NCBI GenBank assembly: GCA_012934845.2
Contig: WNNJ02001333.1
Location: forward strand, 62,001 to 126,000
Direction: 5' to 3'
Origin: Pomphorhynchus laevis
Taxonomy: Eukaryota > Acanthocephala > Palaeacanthocephala > Echinorhynchida > Pomphorhynchidae
Length of the DNA stretch: 64,000 bases
Made by a program: the position numbers and the translations under genes. Within the stretch, counting starts at the first letter, position 1. Every line of letters starts with the position of its first letter. The notes beneath the pieces were generated by a model, which was given only the letters and a program-made list of their open reading frames with translations, did no database searches and had not been told where the DNA came from. Shown in pieces: positions 1-12,216 of this stretch.

Positions 1-538
1 GTGTTGTGTTCAAATTTTGTGATGTTTGACCAACGTATGAGCTATCGAAATTAGTAAAAGAGGTTCGACATACACGTCTGGCAGGAATATATTTGGGGTA
101 AATTTTGAATAAACCAGAGAGAGTTGTAGTTTTTTATGGTAATTTTTTACATTCGAGAGATGTGATGTTTATGAATACCGTTCTTGAGGGTACCTTATCA
201 CGACCAACATTGATATGTTTACCCAGGTACTTTGCAATTGAAGAATGGAATTACGTGTTGATAGTATAAAGCATAGATGATACCACATTTACGCCCATTT
301 GTCGAGGAGTGACGAACTTAGGTATTTAAAACATATTGCTTTAAAATTTATGAAAAATCTGTAAGCAAATGACTAAACAAATATTTTTGTAAGTAACTAA
401 GCTAATATTTTTGAATAAATGTTTAATTTTTTTGCAATTGTAAGATCGAAGAGTATACATACAGTTTATTCTACAAATACAAACATGTGAGTGATTTTTA
501 AAAAATGTAAAACAAAACTCCTATATTATTATAATGAC

Positions 539-580
539 CTTAATGAGATCAGGAATACCTCCGCGATCGAAACCGCAAGT
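539..580 (-). CDS. PICALM: PICALM exon 9 (last exon visible)
   Basis: The exon is 42 nt long and encodes [14 protein letters not shown], matching VGIDRGDIPDLSQ of PICALM. The acceptor TGATTTTTAG is good. The donor GTCATT is weak, so the 3' boundary is the least certain of the set. No convincing next exon (family sequence APSSLLDALEQHL) was found in 1-538. Confidence 0.82.
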
Positions 581-3500
581 CTAAAAATCAAAAAGAAAGA
601 CAATATTGTTAAGAAAACATTTGACTAGGAAGCAATTAATATACCTCTGCATTTTTTAGAAACTGTGACAAGTTGTCGGATCGCTTAAGGAACCCTCGAT
701 ATAGTTCAAGAGCCTCTGCACATTCTTTACTGGGAAGATCGAAAAATTTTTCTACAAGTCAGTAAACAACTTCGAAAATATTATCATAAGAAAACACATT
801 TTAACGTTAATGAAATGTGCTAAATTAACGTATAATAGCATACAATGTAATATACATTATAATAAAGTGTCTGATATATAGAAAGCTACTAATACGTGGG
901 CATATGACTGATTTCTACTAAATGACAATTTCAACAAAAATGGCATTTTATAAACAACTATAATTAAAAGTAAAATGCTATTAAAATTTAAAATTGAATT
1001 TTGATTTAATTAAAACAGTTTGCACATAGCTTCTTCACTGTATTTGAATTTTGCTATATCACACGTGGTAATTATTATCTTTAGTTAAAAGGCCATGTTT
1101 AACTTCAGCCACATAGAAAAAGGCTCTTTTTAACTTCAGCCACATAGAAAAGGCCATTTTTAACTTCAGCCGTATGGGAAATTCAATTTTTAACTTTAGC
1201 CACCTACGATTGACAAGTAGCACAGTTCAACTGTAATTCTTACACCAAGCTATTATTATGATCACCAATTTGTTTTAAAATATACTAAATGTAAAGTCTT
1301 AACTACTACATTTACGTCATACACATTTACGTCAAATAACATTAATAATATGTTTAAAATTATACCACTGTATATAGTGGATCAAAAAGGTGAGTTCAAA
1401 AATAGTCAAGATAAACAAATGTCTGGTAACAGGATCGGTAAAACGTCTTATAAATAATTTATATAATATGAATTTAGTATCTTATCGTAGCATGTCAAAC
1501 TGACCATATAAACTACGTAGATAATATCGTTTGGATGTGTAGATGGCAATATCTCAAAATACCGACTCTATCAATATTTATAATATAGCTACTATCGTTT
1601 GTAAACATGCTTATCTGCTACATCGATTTCTGATAATCAGTATTCGTTATTCGATTCCTTCAAAAAGCGAATAAAGAACAGCACACTGCACTTGCAACAC
1701 AACCACAGAATGTGACTTTAAAAAATGAGGATTACTCTGTAAGCGAAATACATGATAAGAAGGAAGCATTCAGTAACACATGAAATGATTGATATATGAT
1801 CAATATGCTTGGCATCGCACTGTAAGCACAACCCACCACATCCATCATAATACAATATAGGATAATTTGTTAAAACGACTTTGTGATAGTCGATTTACTT
1901 ATAGATAACGTAGACGTCTAAAAATAAGGTATATGATGATTACCTTATGTATTGTATTTATTATATAAAATCAACATAAATATGCTGTTTTGACGTGTTA
2001 TAAAATACTCTAAAATTCCTTGGACAATCTATTTATTCAATCCGTTTATTTTATTGTACTAGTAGAACACAATCAATGAATATTCATATCGGCGTAATGA
2101 GCTAACGTAAAATTATCTGCTTTATTGCGAAACCATTACTTTGCACAAATTATGATAGGTTATGATTGTTTCATGTGGATACATTGTTCTTCAAGTAATT
2201 GGATCCTAGTACAGCTCTATAAATATATAAGAAAAACCAAATTACCTTAAAATGACTAATTGCATATTACACGATAAAGACAATGGTCACTTTCTTTAAT
2301 ATAATAGCTTCTGAAAATATTGTAATTATTAACTAACTGCAGCTGATGAGCCTGTGCAAAAGATCGCACATTGATAGTTGTGTGTTTTCAGGGAGTGCCC
2401 GAATATTTCTATTGATTATAATGCTTCAGCCGATTGGTATACAAAAAATAAATTCGAATAAAGAAAACTACTACTTCATTCGTCACTGGCACATATAAAA
2501 ACTATAAACTAATGTTCCAAATATATTAAGAAAGATATTATGTCGTATCAATCTTAATATTATTTACTCACCGAGTAAGCTGATAATACCATCGTTGTAA
2601 CAGGCGTAAAGTCGAACTGCATCTTTGCACAGCATGCTATAAGCTGCAACAATTATTGTATTCATAACCTCTGCTTTGGTTATCTAAACAAAGAAAGAAA
2701 GAACACATGTTTAGACTGATTGCAACCTGGAAACATATCTTACGGAAAATTGTGTGAGATAATCAATGGGATTCGATAGAACACCAAGAGTTCGAAAGAG
2801 CTAACATAAAAAACGTTGTAGAATTAAAATAATAACTAAATCTTAATTGGAAAACTTGAATTTCTTAAATTAAATATAAGTTAAATATATATAAAATATA
2901 TTTCAACATTAAATTGAAATGAATAGCAAATACGAAAAATAGGATGATTCACAGAAAATTTCTTGAATTGGAAATAAATTGAACAAACAAAATTTTCAAA
3001 ATTTTTCTTCGAGAATTATTTAGAAACAACATGTATAAATGTTATTAAACAAGTTAAGCAACCAGCGAATTTCAAAGATATCACAAATTCCTTAAGTCCT
3101 GTAACTAAATCTTACTTTTAATTAAATTTAGAAAGCATAAATATAGCATTCAAATATTTTAAAATTTTATTTACCAACAGCCATTATTAACACATTGGTA
3201 AAATTATTAAAAACTTTATTTCTCGTGATAACAAACTTGAACCAAATTTTATACCTGATTATTTTCGTTGTTATTCAAAAATTAAAATAAAATATATTTA
3301 GTCTTGTTTTGAATTTAATCTAAATTGCAAAGATGCCAATACACAAAATCATTTTTAAAATTCTAAAAATATATGCTATAAAGGCTTCAATGTTTTACGA
3401 GGATTTGGTAAAATAGGGATAGGCGAGATCATAATTCGAAATGTTTAAAGGCCGATAATTTATATTTATTTTAATAGACTAATGCTCATGGTAGATATTC

Positions 3501-5118
3501 ATAGAATCCAACATTGTACAGTTATTACAACGTCTTTTGTGCTATCCATATTTGCTTAGAATTTTGTTTCTCCAAACTTATGCTAAGTGTCAAACATAAG
3601 AAATCTTTGAACTTCAAATATTGGGCAATTGTGCACTTAAAATTGCTCACTCTTGTTCAACAACAGCATGGAACCAGCGATTGTAAACCACTTTAGTGGT
3701 AAGTCGCCGTTTAATAGTCATCATCAGTGAAATTTAAGTCAATCTTTATGTAATAAAGATTGACTTAAGCATGATAAATCTAATAAATAATAAAGCACTA
3801 GCTGAAATAATTAAGACTTAAAGTCACAGAGGGAATATTTATTTACATTCTTAATTATTTTAAAAGATTTGCTTTTGTTAAAGACTAATAATATATCAAA
3901 ATAATTACATATTTAATTAATAAATTAGTATAAATTATTAAATACAAATGTTTCTATAGAATTGTTATTGAATTTCAACAACAATTTATGTTGCATAAGC
4001 AGAATATGCAATGTATTACAGCAAAATATACGAACCTTGAAAAATATTGTGGGCCACATCAATAAAATGGAAACAAAATTTTTAATTACATATATTATAC
4101 ACATAAATTCTGTTTTAAACTATTATGAATGTATCCAGCATATCACAATGATAATTGAAAACAGGAATAATCTGCACTTTTTTATTTCTACATGTTTCGG
4201 ACTACCGTAATTTATCAATACACACTACAACACAAATACATTGTACATCTGTAAATATTTATAAGAAAATTCACGAATAATCTAGTGCACAATACAACGA
4301 TATAACGTAACTACAATTTTAATAGCGCTAAGACAAATTTTGCCATTGTACCTACCAGTGTAGGCATAAGTTGGGCAGTCCAACATAATTGTGCAGATAG
4401 ATTCTTCCAGGATTTTTATATAAATATTCAAAGATGTACAATGTATTTTTGTTGCAGTGTTTTTTATTAAAGGACAGTAGTCCGAAACATGCAGAAATAA
4501 AAAGCGCAGATTATTCCTGTTTTCAATTATTATTGTGATATATATAATAAATCTCGAAAGACAAATCCGGGAAGGCGGTTCTCACTATGCTACATGTAAT
4601 ATGTACATCCTACATGTTTCAGACTACTGCCCTTTATCAAAACACACTGCAACAAAAATACATTGTACATCTTCGAATATTTAAAAATTCTGGAAGAATC
4701 TAGCTGCACAATTATATTGAACTGCCTAACTTACGCCTACACTTGTAGGTTCAATAGCAAAATTTGAGTTAGCGTATTAAAATCGTAGTGACGTCATACC
4801 GTTGTATTGTGCACTAGATTATTCGTGAATTTTCTTATAAATATTCTCAGATGTATAATGTATTTTTATTGTAGTGTGTTTTGATAAATTACGGTAGTCC
4901 GAAACATGTAAAAATAAAAAAAGTTCAAATTATTCCTGCTTTCAATTCTTATTGTGATATATATATGCATATATATATCACAATAAGAATTGAAAGCAGG
5001 AATAATTTGAACTTTTTTTATTTTTACATGTTTCGGACTACCGTAATTTATCAAAACACACTACAATAAAAATACATTATACATCTGAGAATATTTATAA
5101 GAAAATTCACGAATAATC

Positions 5119-5182
<64 letters not shown>

Positions 5183-8100
5183 AATCTCGAAAGACAGATC
5201 CGGGAAGGCAGTTCTCACGATGCTACATGTAATATGTACACTAGCAAATCTTATATATAACAGATATTTACCATATGATATTACACTAATGTATTTTAAT
5301 TTATTGTTATAGTTTATCACTGGCCATCATTGTAAAGTCTGCAATAAAAGCGACATCCGATCAAACAATAGTGGTGCTACTATAAAAAGCAAACACCTAC
5401 AAAATAACGTGAGAACGAGACATCGCCGGTAAACACCTGCAAAGACCCTTCATTGGATTAATTTTGAAAATTGAGGAATATAACGTGATCGGCGGTAATA
5501 AACATATTGTGAAATCCTAACTTGACTAAATTAGACTGAATATAATTTTAGTTAGACTAAATTAAAATTAGACTCTACTTTAGCAAATTTGATTGAATTA
5601 AAAGATTACTATTCGAAGTGATTTTCGGTTAAGAAAATCACTAATTCTGAATTTTTCTTTATGCCGATCTGATAAACGAGTTGGGACGATTCACAAATGT
5701 TGATAACTAGTGGTGAAAATACGGTAACTATTTTAGTTTTATGTTAATTGAAGATGTGTCCTTTAACATTTACTCATTTAAAGTAAAGTTAGAAGATTAA
5801 AGGAATTTTTACAAACAAATTAAAACATTAAGCAATGAAACTTCTTGATTTTGCTAAAATAGGAGGATGAAAATTTTGTGTTTTTGGTGACGATGGCAAA
5901 TTTGTAAAACGAAATTAAGGCAAAAATGAATTCAGTTTTCTGCACTGTGAGATATATGCGACTAGTATATATCATTATAAGCAGAAAGCAAAGCTAAATT
6001 TTAATATCTACTAGATATATGAATTACGGTCGCGGTTTACTAATAAATTCAAAGCAACTCATCAAATCCTTGTATACTGCTGATATTTGGACTGTTAAGC
6101 CGTTAATATTCATGTTAATATGTAAAATAGTTCATATATATAACCACAGCTATACAATTTAAATATTACATGGAGAGAGGGAAAAGTGATAATACATCGA
6201 ATCCAATCTATTTATTGCATATATACAGACGTGGAAAAATAAATTCTAACGATAACAAAATAAACTCATAAAATGGTTACCTTATCAGTAGAGAGTTTGC
6301 GTAGAAAACCGTCTTCCTTACTAAAACGAAATCGTGCATATATTTTTTATTATTACAACAATAAAAATATCGCACCCCCGCTTAACCCTGCAAAGATCGT
6401 TACCAGCAATTCGATGAGCATCGCGTTTGCTATCGATATAGGCGGCATATTTTCGAATGTATGGTGACATTTCAAAACCTAAATTAATTTAGATTCAATT
6501 GAAAAGTTCAACTTATCTAATAAACAGTCTATTAAAATAACTTGGCCAAATTCGTAGATTGTTTTTCAAAATAAATAATTGTATATAAATATTAAGCAAA
6601 ATTACAGAAATATAATTTTACAGTAAATATGGCAGAAAATATTAAAACTGAGTAATTTTCAAGGTTTAAGTAATTTGATAGCATATTTACAAATAACGGA
6701 AGGAAACAAAAGCAGATCGATAGGCGCATCTACAAAGCGAACGTACTTATTATTAATTGTGCAGAACATTCACAATAAAAAAGTCGAGCTGCAACGAAAA
6801 TCGACTATCAATTTATTAATCGATATTTTGCCAGTCATCACTAATAATCTCTGCCTATGCGTAATCTCTGTGTATGATCATAATAATCTGGTATGCGTTA
6901 ACTTATGAAGTGCTCCCCACAATTCCCACAAAAACGATTCCGAAAAGACTAGGTGTTTCTGCTTGATGATAGACTTAGAGTATCTGAAGGTAAGTTGTAC
7001 TTTGTTACTGCAAATCAAGTTATAGGGAGTAACTTCGTACGTGCTGTCTCCGTGACCCTATACCTGAAAGTGTGAATGATATATGTACGTTTACTTTTAT
7101 ATCAATACAACGAGCACACGTTAAAAAAGTAAAACACTATTACTTTTTGCAAAAAGTAAAAATCAATAACGAATTAAGTTACTTAAGTTACCTTGCAAAG
7201 TCATATATAATATTTCATGCAAATGAACATTATATTTATTAAGTTAATTGTCCAACAATGATCTAATCAAGGTCATTAGTGTAAGATCAAGATGTTTCCG
7301 AGATAAATATACATTTCAGAACGTCTTATTCTTAGTTATACAACCATCACAATAAATTTAGAATTAAACTTGGAGCAAGTAGTCTGTATCACTAATAAAG
7401 AGAGTAAAACGAACGAATATGGACTAAAATACGAAATATTTTTACGTAACATACTTTTACTTAAAAATGTTCATTACGTTTTGCTGAGTAATGTTCGATT
7501 AAATGTTCGTTACGCTGAGTAACTTTACATTTAAATAAACGAAGTAATATGTCATTTTTTCTTTTTTAAACGAAACATTAATTATTATTTATTTCTACAG
7601 TAACTGATGTAAACGTCAGGAAAATATTAAATATTAAATATTTAAAATATTTAAACGTCAGGAAAATATTAGTATAGAGCTGTAACATGCTGTACATTAT
7701 ATATGTGACACTAGCTAACAACAAGTAAATAACTCTATATATTGTTATATTGAACAACTCTCTTTTAAACGAAATGAAGATGAGTCTTATAATCATTGAA
7801 CGACGATTCAATCAGTCCAAAATGATCATATTTGTGGCACAGTGCAAACAACATGTCAAAATCATTACAACACTCATAGTCAGAAAGATCAGAATGGAAC
7901 ACTCAATTGTTTAAACTGATTTATGTTGATGATGAAGCAAGGAAACATCTTGTAAGTAGTGATTGAAGGAGTGATCAACTATGACGAATGAGCAGATGAA
8001 GATAAAAACCTTACATTTATCATTCTCCAAAAATGGCATCAAATGACGGCATCTTGTGGTCGGTCCGTAATTCTACAATAATCTATCTACAATAAAGTAC

Positions 8101-11100
8101 AATCAGAGGAGCTCACTTCGTTGAAAACAATTGTAGTATTTTATTTTGAAATGAGCATAGTTTTTACATCTTGGGCTTTTATTTACAACTTGCAAATAGA
8201 GCTTATGTCGAAAGTATTATTTGAAAGCCATATATGTATTATTTAAAATCGTGTAACATATAAAGCAAATCATACTCACTTTAAATTTTTAAAAAGAATC
8301 TAATTAAAGAATAAGCCTAATAAACTAAGCAGTTTGTTTGCTAAAACAGTTCATTTACCTATAAGACTGGATCTATCGAAGAATTTGCTCAGGTTTAATT
8401 TGTGGCCACATGTAGCAAAACAAGATCCAAAGCGCTAGCTCAAACGACAACACAATATTAAGTGAAGTCAAAGTAAAACCAACTGCAATTTCTTCATAGT
8501 TTTACTTGATAATATAATAATAAAAGACGAGTAGATTTTAATACAAATTAATATTCAAGTAATAGATTTGATTTTAGTAATAACTCACTTAATAGAACGG
8601 CAAAAAATGGAAATCGAATTTCTTTTATATTTGTTGATTAATTATCACCATCATCGGAAATTCTAAAGAATCTGATGGCTTGTCGATTTCCGATGATTCT
8701 AATAGTTAGTGAGTAAAATATCAAATAAATTGAATTTCTTTCTTGCTATTCCGCTAATTCAATTAATAATAAAAAGCACATTAGAAGTATTTAAGAAATC
8801 TTTGAACAGAGTCCTGAAAAAGAGTGATTTCAGCAGACTCCATCACTTTAATGTTTTAAAATTAAAAACACCATGTACAGTAAATTGGGAACGTATTGCT
8901 TTATCACGTTTTTGCAGTAAAGAAAATAATTATTCAACCATTGATCATGACAATTTTTAATTGTTCTTGCGAGGTACAGTAAAACAACAAATACCAGAAT
9001 ACTAGAGTAATCCTTAACTGTCATTGTAGTTCATTAATAAAATAATCGACGTGCGTCAATCTGCGTATCCACATTGATTTATAGGTCAGCTAATTCATTG
9101 TATATAATGTGTATGATAATAGCATCAAAAGTAAGTAATATAAAACAATTCTATAAAAAATTAAAACTATACATAATTTCAAAATAATATTTAAACAAAA
9201 CAGTTCAGTTCACGACAGAAGATACTAACAGCGACACATGTGTCGTCTTTAATATATTTAACAATTTCAAATAAGTAAAGTTCATTGTGATGATATACTG
9301 AGTATATCATCGCCTTGGAAAACAAATTTTAAAATACGTACTTCATTTCCATAATTTAACAGATAGTGAATTGAAATAAGGGCCTTAAATGTGACAACCC
9401 AGCTTGTAGTCCTTGTTCTATCGATAAGTAATTCAACCAGCTGTGGTATTGATACATTCGCCTCATACGTGCACTGTTTGAGATCTAAAATTTAAAGGTC
9501 AATAAACAACATGAAAAATTACAGTACATATTTTAAATACTTTGTCTATAGTGAACCATTATATTCTTATTTTAAGATATACAATTATAAAACTAAAATA
9601 ATTTATTTAGGTTATCTTAGTAATTAATAAATTCATATGTATTAAATGAATAAAATAATGTTTCTTAAAAAGTACATAGAAAGAATTTATCGTGTAAGCA
9701 AGTTTTTACTTGGTGTTACATATCGCTATTTCTTTACAAAGCTATAATTTTCTGCTTTGAACAAATTATAAAGTCCGACTATTTAGGTACGATAGCCAGA
9801 CGTAAAGAGACCGAATAAAGATTAAATATTCTACAAATAAAGATAAAATTTCAAAGGTATATAAATCAACATTATATCGATTTTTTAATAAAATTACCGT
9901 TAATTAATAAATTAATAGTATCAAAGTTACAATACAAATGTCTAAGGCAGATGTTCATTTTCTACTTAGGATGTTATAACAAATAATATAATTAAATTGT
10001 GCATTTAACTTTATTGCTATTCATTAGATATTAATTTGTGTTAAAAAATCAATTAAAATTGATGCTACAAGCAAGATTGATGTTACAAACAAGCGTTGCT
10101 AATGAATACTGCAAAGAACAAGGAAAACCCATGTTCAAAAGTAATACTTTTCTTTATTTCAAGACAAACGCGTTTCAACAAATGTTCGTTTTTATCTTAT
10201 GATCAAATTTAATCAGAGGAAATACGCCATTAGCACGTATTTGGCTCCGCTGCCATCTATTTTGTAAATTAAAACATAAAAACTACATCACTGCGGAGAT
10301 CCTCAAGCCGGTTCGTATCTGATCCAGCGCGTAGGCCAGGCAATACTGATCAGAAATGTAGATTCAGTGCTCGGAACTTTAAGTAGTTCCATGTATTGAG
10401 GGAGATAACCAGATGAATTTACCAAAACTAGCTGTATTTATTCTTGTCTCTATCTTTGAGTTAAAAAATTAAATAAAATATCAAAATAATAGTTTTTTCA
10501 AACAATCTTAAAATTGTGATTTATAAGCATAAATTATATAAAATCTTAAATAATTATTTATTATTTATAATTATTTTAAATTTATTTATAGTACAAAATA
10601 CAAAAACTCTGTTAGCTGATCTGATTTCTTTAAGATAAAAGCGTTTCAATGAATTGTCGTTTTCAGCATTTCTTTATCTAGTGTTTTTCACTCCGTCGTT
10701 TAGTAGAAAATTGCAGCAACTTCAGGATGGTTATTTCTTATATAATATACCTGTACGACACCAAAACATTGATGTCGCGTACGCTTCTGTCTGTATGATA
10801 TTGTCTGATGTGATATTGCTACTGTGTGTCTGATACTGTTAAGTTTTGGGCTTATCAGCCTGTAAACTTCTAAATATATTTTATTTGTATCTTTTCAATT
10901 AAAATCATAGTAAGTTTGAACATTTATCGCATGTCCTGGAAATCCATATGCATTATTGAGTCATCTTCGACATTAGCACACTTAAATATTCAATATTTCG
11001 CTAGTATATGACGAGTGAAAAATTGTGTTATTTGGTTCAAAAATGCTCCCAACCTTCTAATCTTTACGAAATAAAAATAGGAACTTCTGCCGACTTAAAT

Positions 11101-12211
11101 ATTTAGCACAATTAAATGGTGATGCAAAATGATTAAGACTTGTTAATGTTATTCGTTCAATGACTAATTTTTCTGATATCGAAAATATTATCGTATAAAT
11201 ACACCATTATATATTTGCCGGATCGCTTTAACGTATTTTGTGATTTTTATATTTTCGTCAAAACGATGCATTCCCACGTCACAAGTGCACTGGTGTAAGA
11301 TAAGGCAAATGGGTCACTTATATCCCTGATGAATAACACAGGTATGCTATGTTACAAAGGCATTTAAACTGTATTTCAACCAATTATTTAACTTTTATTT
11401 TACAATATACGTTTATCTTAAATGATTGCAGACAGCTTGACTGAATATTTCAAATTATATATAAAAGAAACTGATCTCTTCTAAATCCTCCTTAAATTGG
11501 AATGATCCTTTCTGCTTGTCCTATTTTATTTAATTGTAAACCAATACCTAGAGAATTAAAATTTAATTTATTTTCGATATTTCGACAGAGCAAATCTGCC
11601 ATCATTATGAATATTTTTTAAAAATTCCTGATAATGGCATATTGAAAATAGATTTAATTTTCATTTGCAGGATATTGCTTTTGAATTCAATAAAAGGAAC
11701 TGATTATAATGCATAAACGAAAACAAGTTTTATGATCAATTTAAAATAGCTGAATTATATATATTTTTCAAATGTTATATGCTTAATTTACCATAAACAC
11801 AATGAAGGCTAATCGAGAAAAATACTTCAAATTCGTATTAAACGCCAATCATCTATTCATATGATAAAAAAAGAGAAATTTACACAAATAACGTAATAAA
11901 AACGATATAATTTACATTTAATAACAATGCGTTACTTGAATATGTTTGGTAAGCATAAATTCATCTATAAAATCTTTATTTAGATTAAAATTTTTATCGC
12001 AATTAACACAGGTTTATTGAGATAAAGAAACATATATGACATGATGATCATATACAACAAATTTTGTAAACTTACACTCAAGATGTTTCTTTTTCGGAGC
12101 ACCTAATTCTTCAGTCGTTGCTTTGCAAACACCACGACCAAGCGCTGATCCAAGCAAGGTATGTCGAGCAGCTTGAAACCGATCTGACAGACTTTGTCCT
12201 GTATAATTCAT
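539..12211 (-). CDS. PICALM: AP180/PICALM-type clathrin assembly protein, ANTH domain (5' nine exons; 3' end off window)
   Basis: This host gene encodes a clathrin-adaptor of the AP180/CALM/UNC-11 family, which binds PI(4,5)P2 at the plasma membrane and helps nucleate clathrin coats and recycle synaptic-vesicle SNAREs. I joined nine exons by hand: 12211-12076, 9484-9342, 8434-8359, 6478-6376, 6320-6281, 2800-2744, 2683-2572, 751-645 and 580-539. They total 816 nt and read 272 codons with no stop, and every intron begins GT and ends AG. The protein opens with GQSLSDR, then shows the lipid-binding motif [14 protein letters not shown] (K30, K40, K42, H43). Later landmarks are [63 protein letters not shown] and [10 protein letters not shown], all in family order. 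The ANTH domain of relatives is about 270-290 residues, so this is nearly the entire domain. The clathrin/AP2-binding C-terminal tail must lie left of position 1. The single-gene invertebrate ortholog is inferred, since vertebrates split it into PICALM and SNAP91. Confidence 0.93.
645..751 (-). CDS. PICALM: PICALM exon 8
   Basis: The exon is 107 nt long and encodes (E)[35 protein letters not shown]. It aligns to EKYFDMKKNQCKEGLDIYKK and FLTRMTRISEFLKVAE of PICALM. The acceptor is CTTGTAG and the donor is GTATAT. Confidence 0.93.
752..2571 (-). other. PICALM intron 7 (1.8 kb), AT-rich, with a tandem repeat
   Basis: No coding signal was recognised on either strand. The intron is AT-rich and holds the four-unit repeat at 1087-1207. 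A short GC-richer patch near 1,620-1,690 has no recognisable content. Confidence 0.7.
1087..1207. repeat. Tandem repeat, four units of 30-31 bp
   Basis: The unit reads roughly TTTTTAACTTCAGCCACATA followed by GAAAAGGCCA. The first three units differ at a few positions and the last is the most diverged. It lies wholly within an intron, and no coding potential was seen. Confidence 0.8.
2572..2683 (-). CDS. PICALM: PICALM exon 7
   Basis: The exon is 112 nt long and encodes [37 protein letters not shown] and a split glutamate. It matches the PICALM helix NGVINAAFMLLFKDAIRLFA followed by AYNEGIINLLEK. The donor is GTGAGT. Only 60 nt separate it from exon 6. Confidence 0.94.
2744..2800 (-). CDS. 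PICALM: PICALM exon 6
   Basis: The exon is 57 nt long and in phase 0 at both ends. It encodes [19 protein letters not shown], matching LLKTVPIIQNQMDALLDF of PICALM. The acceptor is TTTATGTTAG and the donor is GTAAGA. Confidence 0.87.
4141..4540. mobile_element. MITE-like element with long terminal inverted repeats (copy 1)
   Basis: The left end (TATCACAATGATAATTGAAA) and right end (reverse complement TATCACAATAATAATTGAAA) match as imperfect inverted repeats over roughly 120-150 bp. Each arm contains an ACATGTTTCGGACTAC-like block. There is no coding capacity, so it looks like a non-autonomous DNA element. The superfamily could not be assigned. Confidence 0.7.
4608..4966. mobile_element. MITE-like element, copy 2 (left end truncated)
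   Basis: This is the same element as at 4,141-4,540. It starts inside the left arm at CTACATGTTTCAGACTACTG and ends with the right arm (CTTTCAATTCTTATTGTGATA). It runs directly into an inverted half copy, creating the palindrome described separately. Confidence 0.65.
4815..5120. repeat. Near-perfect 306-bp palindrome
   Basis: The two arms of about 153 bp mirror each other around 4967/4968, centred on ATATATGCATATAT. The same 62-residue frame can be read on both strands (4881-5069 + and 4866-5054 -), which proves the symmetry and shows that neither frame is a gene. The palindrome consists of the right arm of MITE copy 2 followed by an inverted arm. Confidence 0.93.
5118..5178. repeat. (TA)n microsatellite
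   Basis: About 60 bp of almost uninterrupted TA repeats adjoin the palindrome. The poly-(Ile-Tyr) frame read across it on the minus strand is an artefact. Confidence 0.95.
6281..6320 (-). CDS. PICALM: PICALM exon 5 (40-nt microexon)
   Basis: The exon is 40 nt long, between acceptor TCGTTTTAG and donor GTAACC. It encodes [13 protein letters not shown]. Joined to exon 4 it gives [17 protein letters not shown], close to the nematode UNC-11 stretch as I recall it (VKRGREDGLLRTMHTDK). Frame is restored only if the 55-nt intron is removed. Confidence 0.9.
6376..6478 (-). CDS. PICALM: PICALM exon 4
   Basis: The exon is 103 nt long and encodes [31 protein letters not shown] and KRG. The family counterpart is YDMSTFIRRYSRYLNEKAVS...KVKRG, so the spacing is identical through this helix pair. 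The donor GGGG|GTGCG starts a 55-nt intron. The open frame on the opposite strand here is only its antisense shadow. Confidence 0.92.
6479..8358 (-). other. PICALM intron 3 (1.9 kb), AT-rich
   Basis: No gene or mobile element was recognised. A short duplication AACGTCAGGAAAATATTA occurs twice near 7,612-7,675. The small open frames here show no family resemblance. Confidence 0.65.
8359..8434 (-). CDS. PICALM: PICALM exon 3
   Basis: The exon is 76 nt long and encodes [20 protein letters not shown] followed by RSSLI and a split glycine. It aligns to RFIQYLASRNTLFNLSNFLD of human PICALM. The acceptor (GAGCTAG) has a weak pyrimidine tract. The donor is GTAAAT. Confidence 0.92.
8435..9341 (-). 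other. PICALM intron 2 (0.9 kb), with one short inverted repeat
   Basis: The arms TCATCGGAAAT (8651-8661) and ATTTCCGATGA (8686-8696) form an 11-bp stem with a 24-nt loop. Nothing else was recognised. Confidence 0.7.
9342..9484 (-). CDS. PICALM: PICALM exon 2
   Basis: The exon is 143 nt long, between acceptor TTTTAG and donor GTACGT. It encodes [19 protein letters not shown], then [20 protein letters not shown] and GNE, matching the second and third ANTH helices of PICALM and UNC-11. It ends in phase 0. Confidence 0.94.
9485..12075 (-). other. PICALM intron 1 (2.6 kb)
   Basis: The intron is AT-rich apart from a GC-richer patch at about 10,240-10,380 with no recognisable exon or element. First introns often carry regulatory DNA, but no motif could be supported here. 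Confidence 0.6.
12076..12211 (-). CDS. PICALM: PICALM exon 1 (start codon, PIP2-binding motif)
   Basis: The exon carries 45 codons plus one base, from ATG at 12211 to the donor GTAAGT at 12075. It encodes helix 1 of the ANTH fold and the basic [14 protein letters not shown] motif that grips PI(4,5)P2 in this family. The split tyrosine codon (T|AT) is completed by exon 2. This ATG is chosen because [11 protein letters not shown] lines up with the N-terminus of PICALM, and a splice acceptor lies 5 nt upstream. Confidence 0.93.
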
Positions 12212-12216
12212 AGTTT

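Larger units (their letters stand above)
4541..5239. repeat. Direct repeat pair (4541-4606 and 5173-5239) flanking MITE copy 2 and the palindrome
   Basis: About 66 bp beginning TATATAATAAATCTCGAAAG recur 632 bp apart with roughly three mismatches. The repeated DNA continues through CCGGGAAGG and ATGCTACATGTAATATGTAC. Either a segmental duplication of the element plus flank occurred, or this segment belongs to the repeat unit itself. Confidence 0.8.
2801..6280 (-). other. PICALM intron 5 (3.5 kb) carrying foldback/MITE-like repeats
   Basis: Outside the inverted-repeat elements at 4,141-5,240 this intron is featureless AT-rich DNA. The patch at 5,330-5,470 is less AT-rich but contains no recognisable exon. 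Confidence 0.65.

Noticed and set aside
180-300. Possible tenth PICALM exon on the minus strand ending at GTAAAC (near 220)
   Set aside because: No frame matches the expected SSLLDALEQHL block and no acceptor AG lies in the right place.
2341-2376. CTGATGAG followed by a possible stem, considered as a hammerhead
   Set aside because: No GAAA follows the stem, so the core is absent; the site also lies in PICALM intron DNA without repeat context.
3514-4210. Small plus-strand frames in PICALM intron 5
   Set aside because: They are low-complexity AT-rich translations with no family resemblance, and the second runs into the MITE arm.
4866-5069. Identical 62-residue frames on both strands
   Set aside because: They are a consequence of the near-perfect palindrome, not genes.
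5051-5320. 89-residue frame rich in Ile-Tyr
   Set aside because: It is translation of the (TA)n microsatellite.
6273-6467. Plus-strand frame of 64 residues
   Set aside because: It is antisense to PICALM exons 4 and 5, whose minus-strand reading matches the ANTH family.
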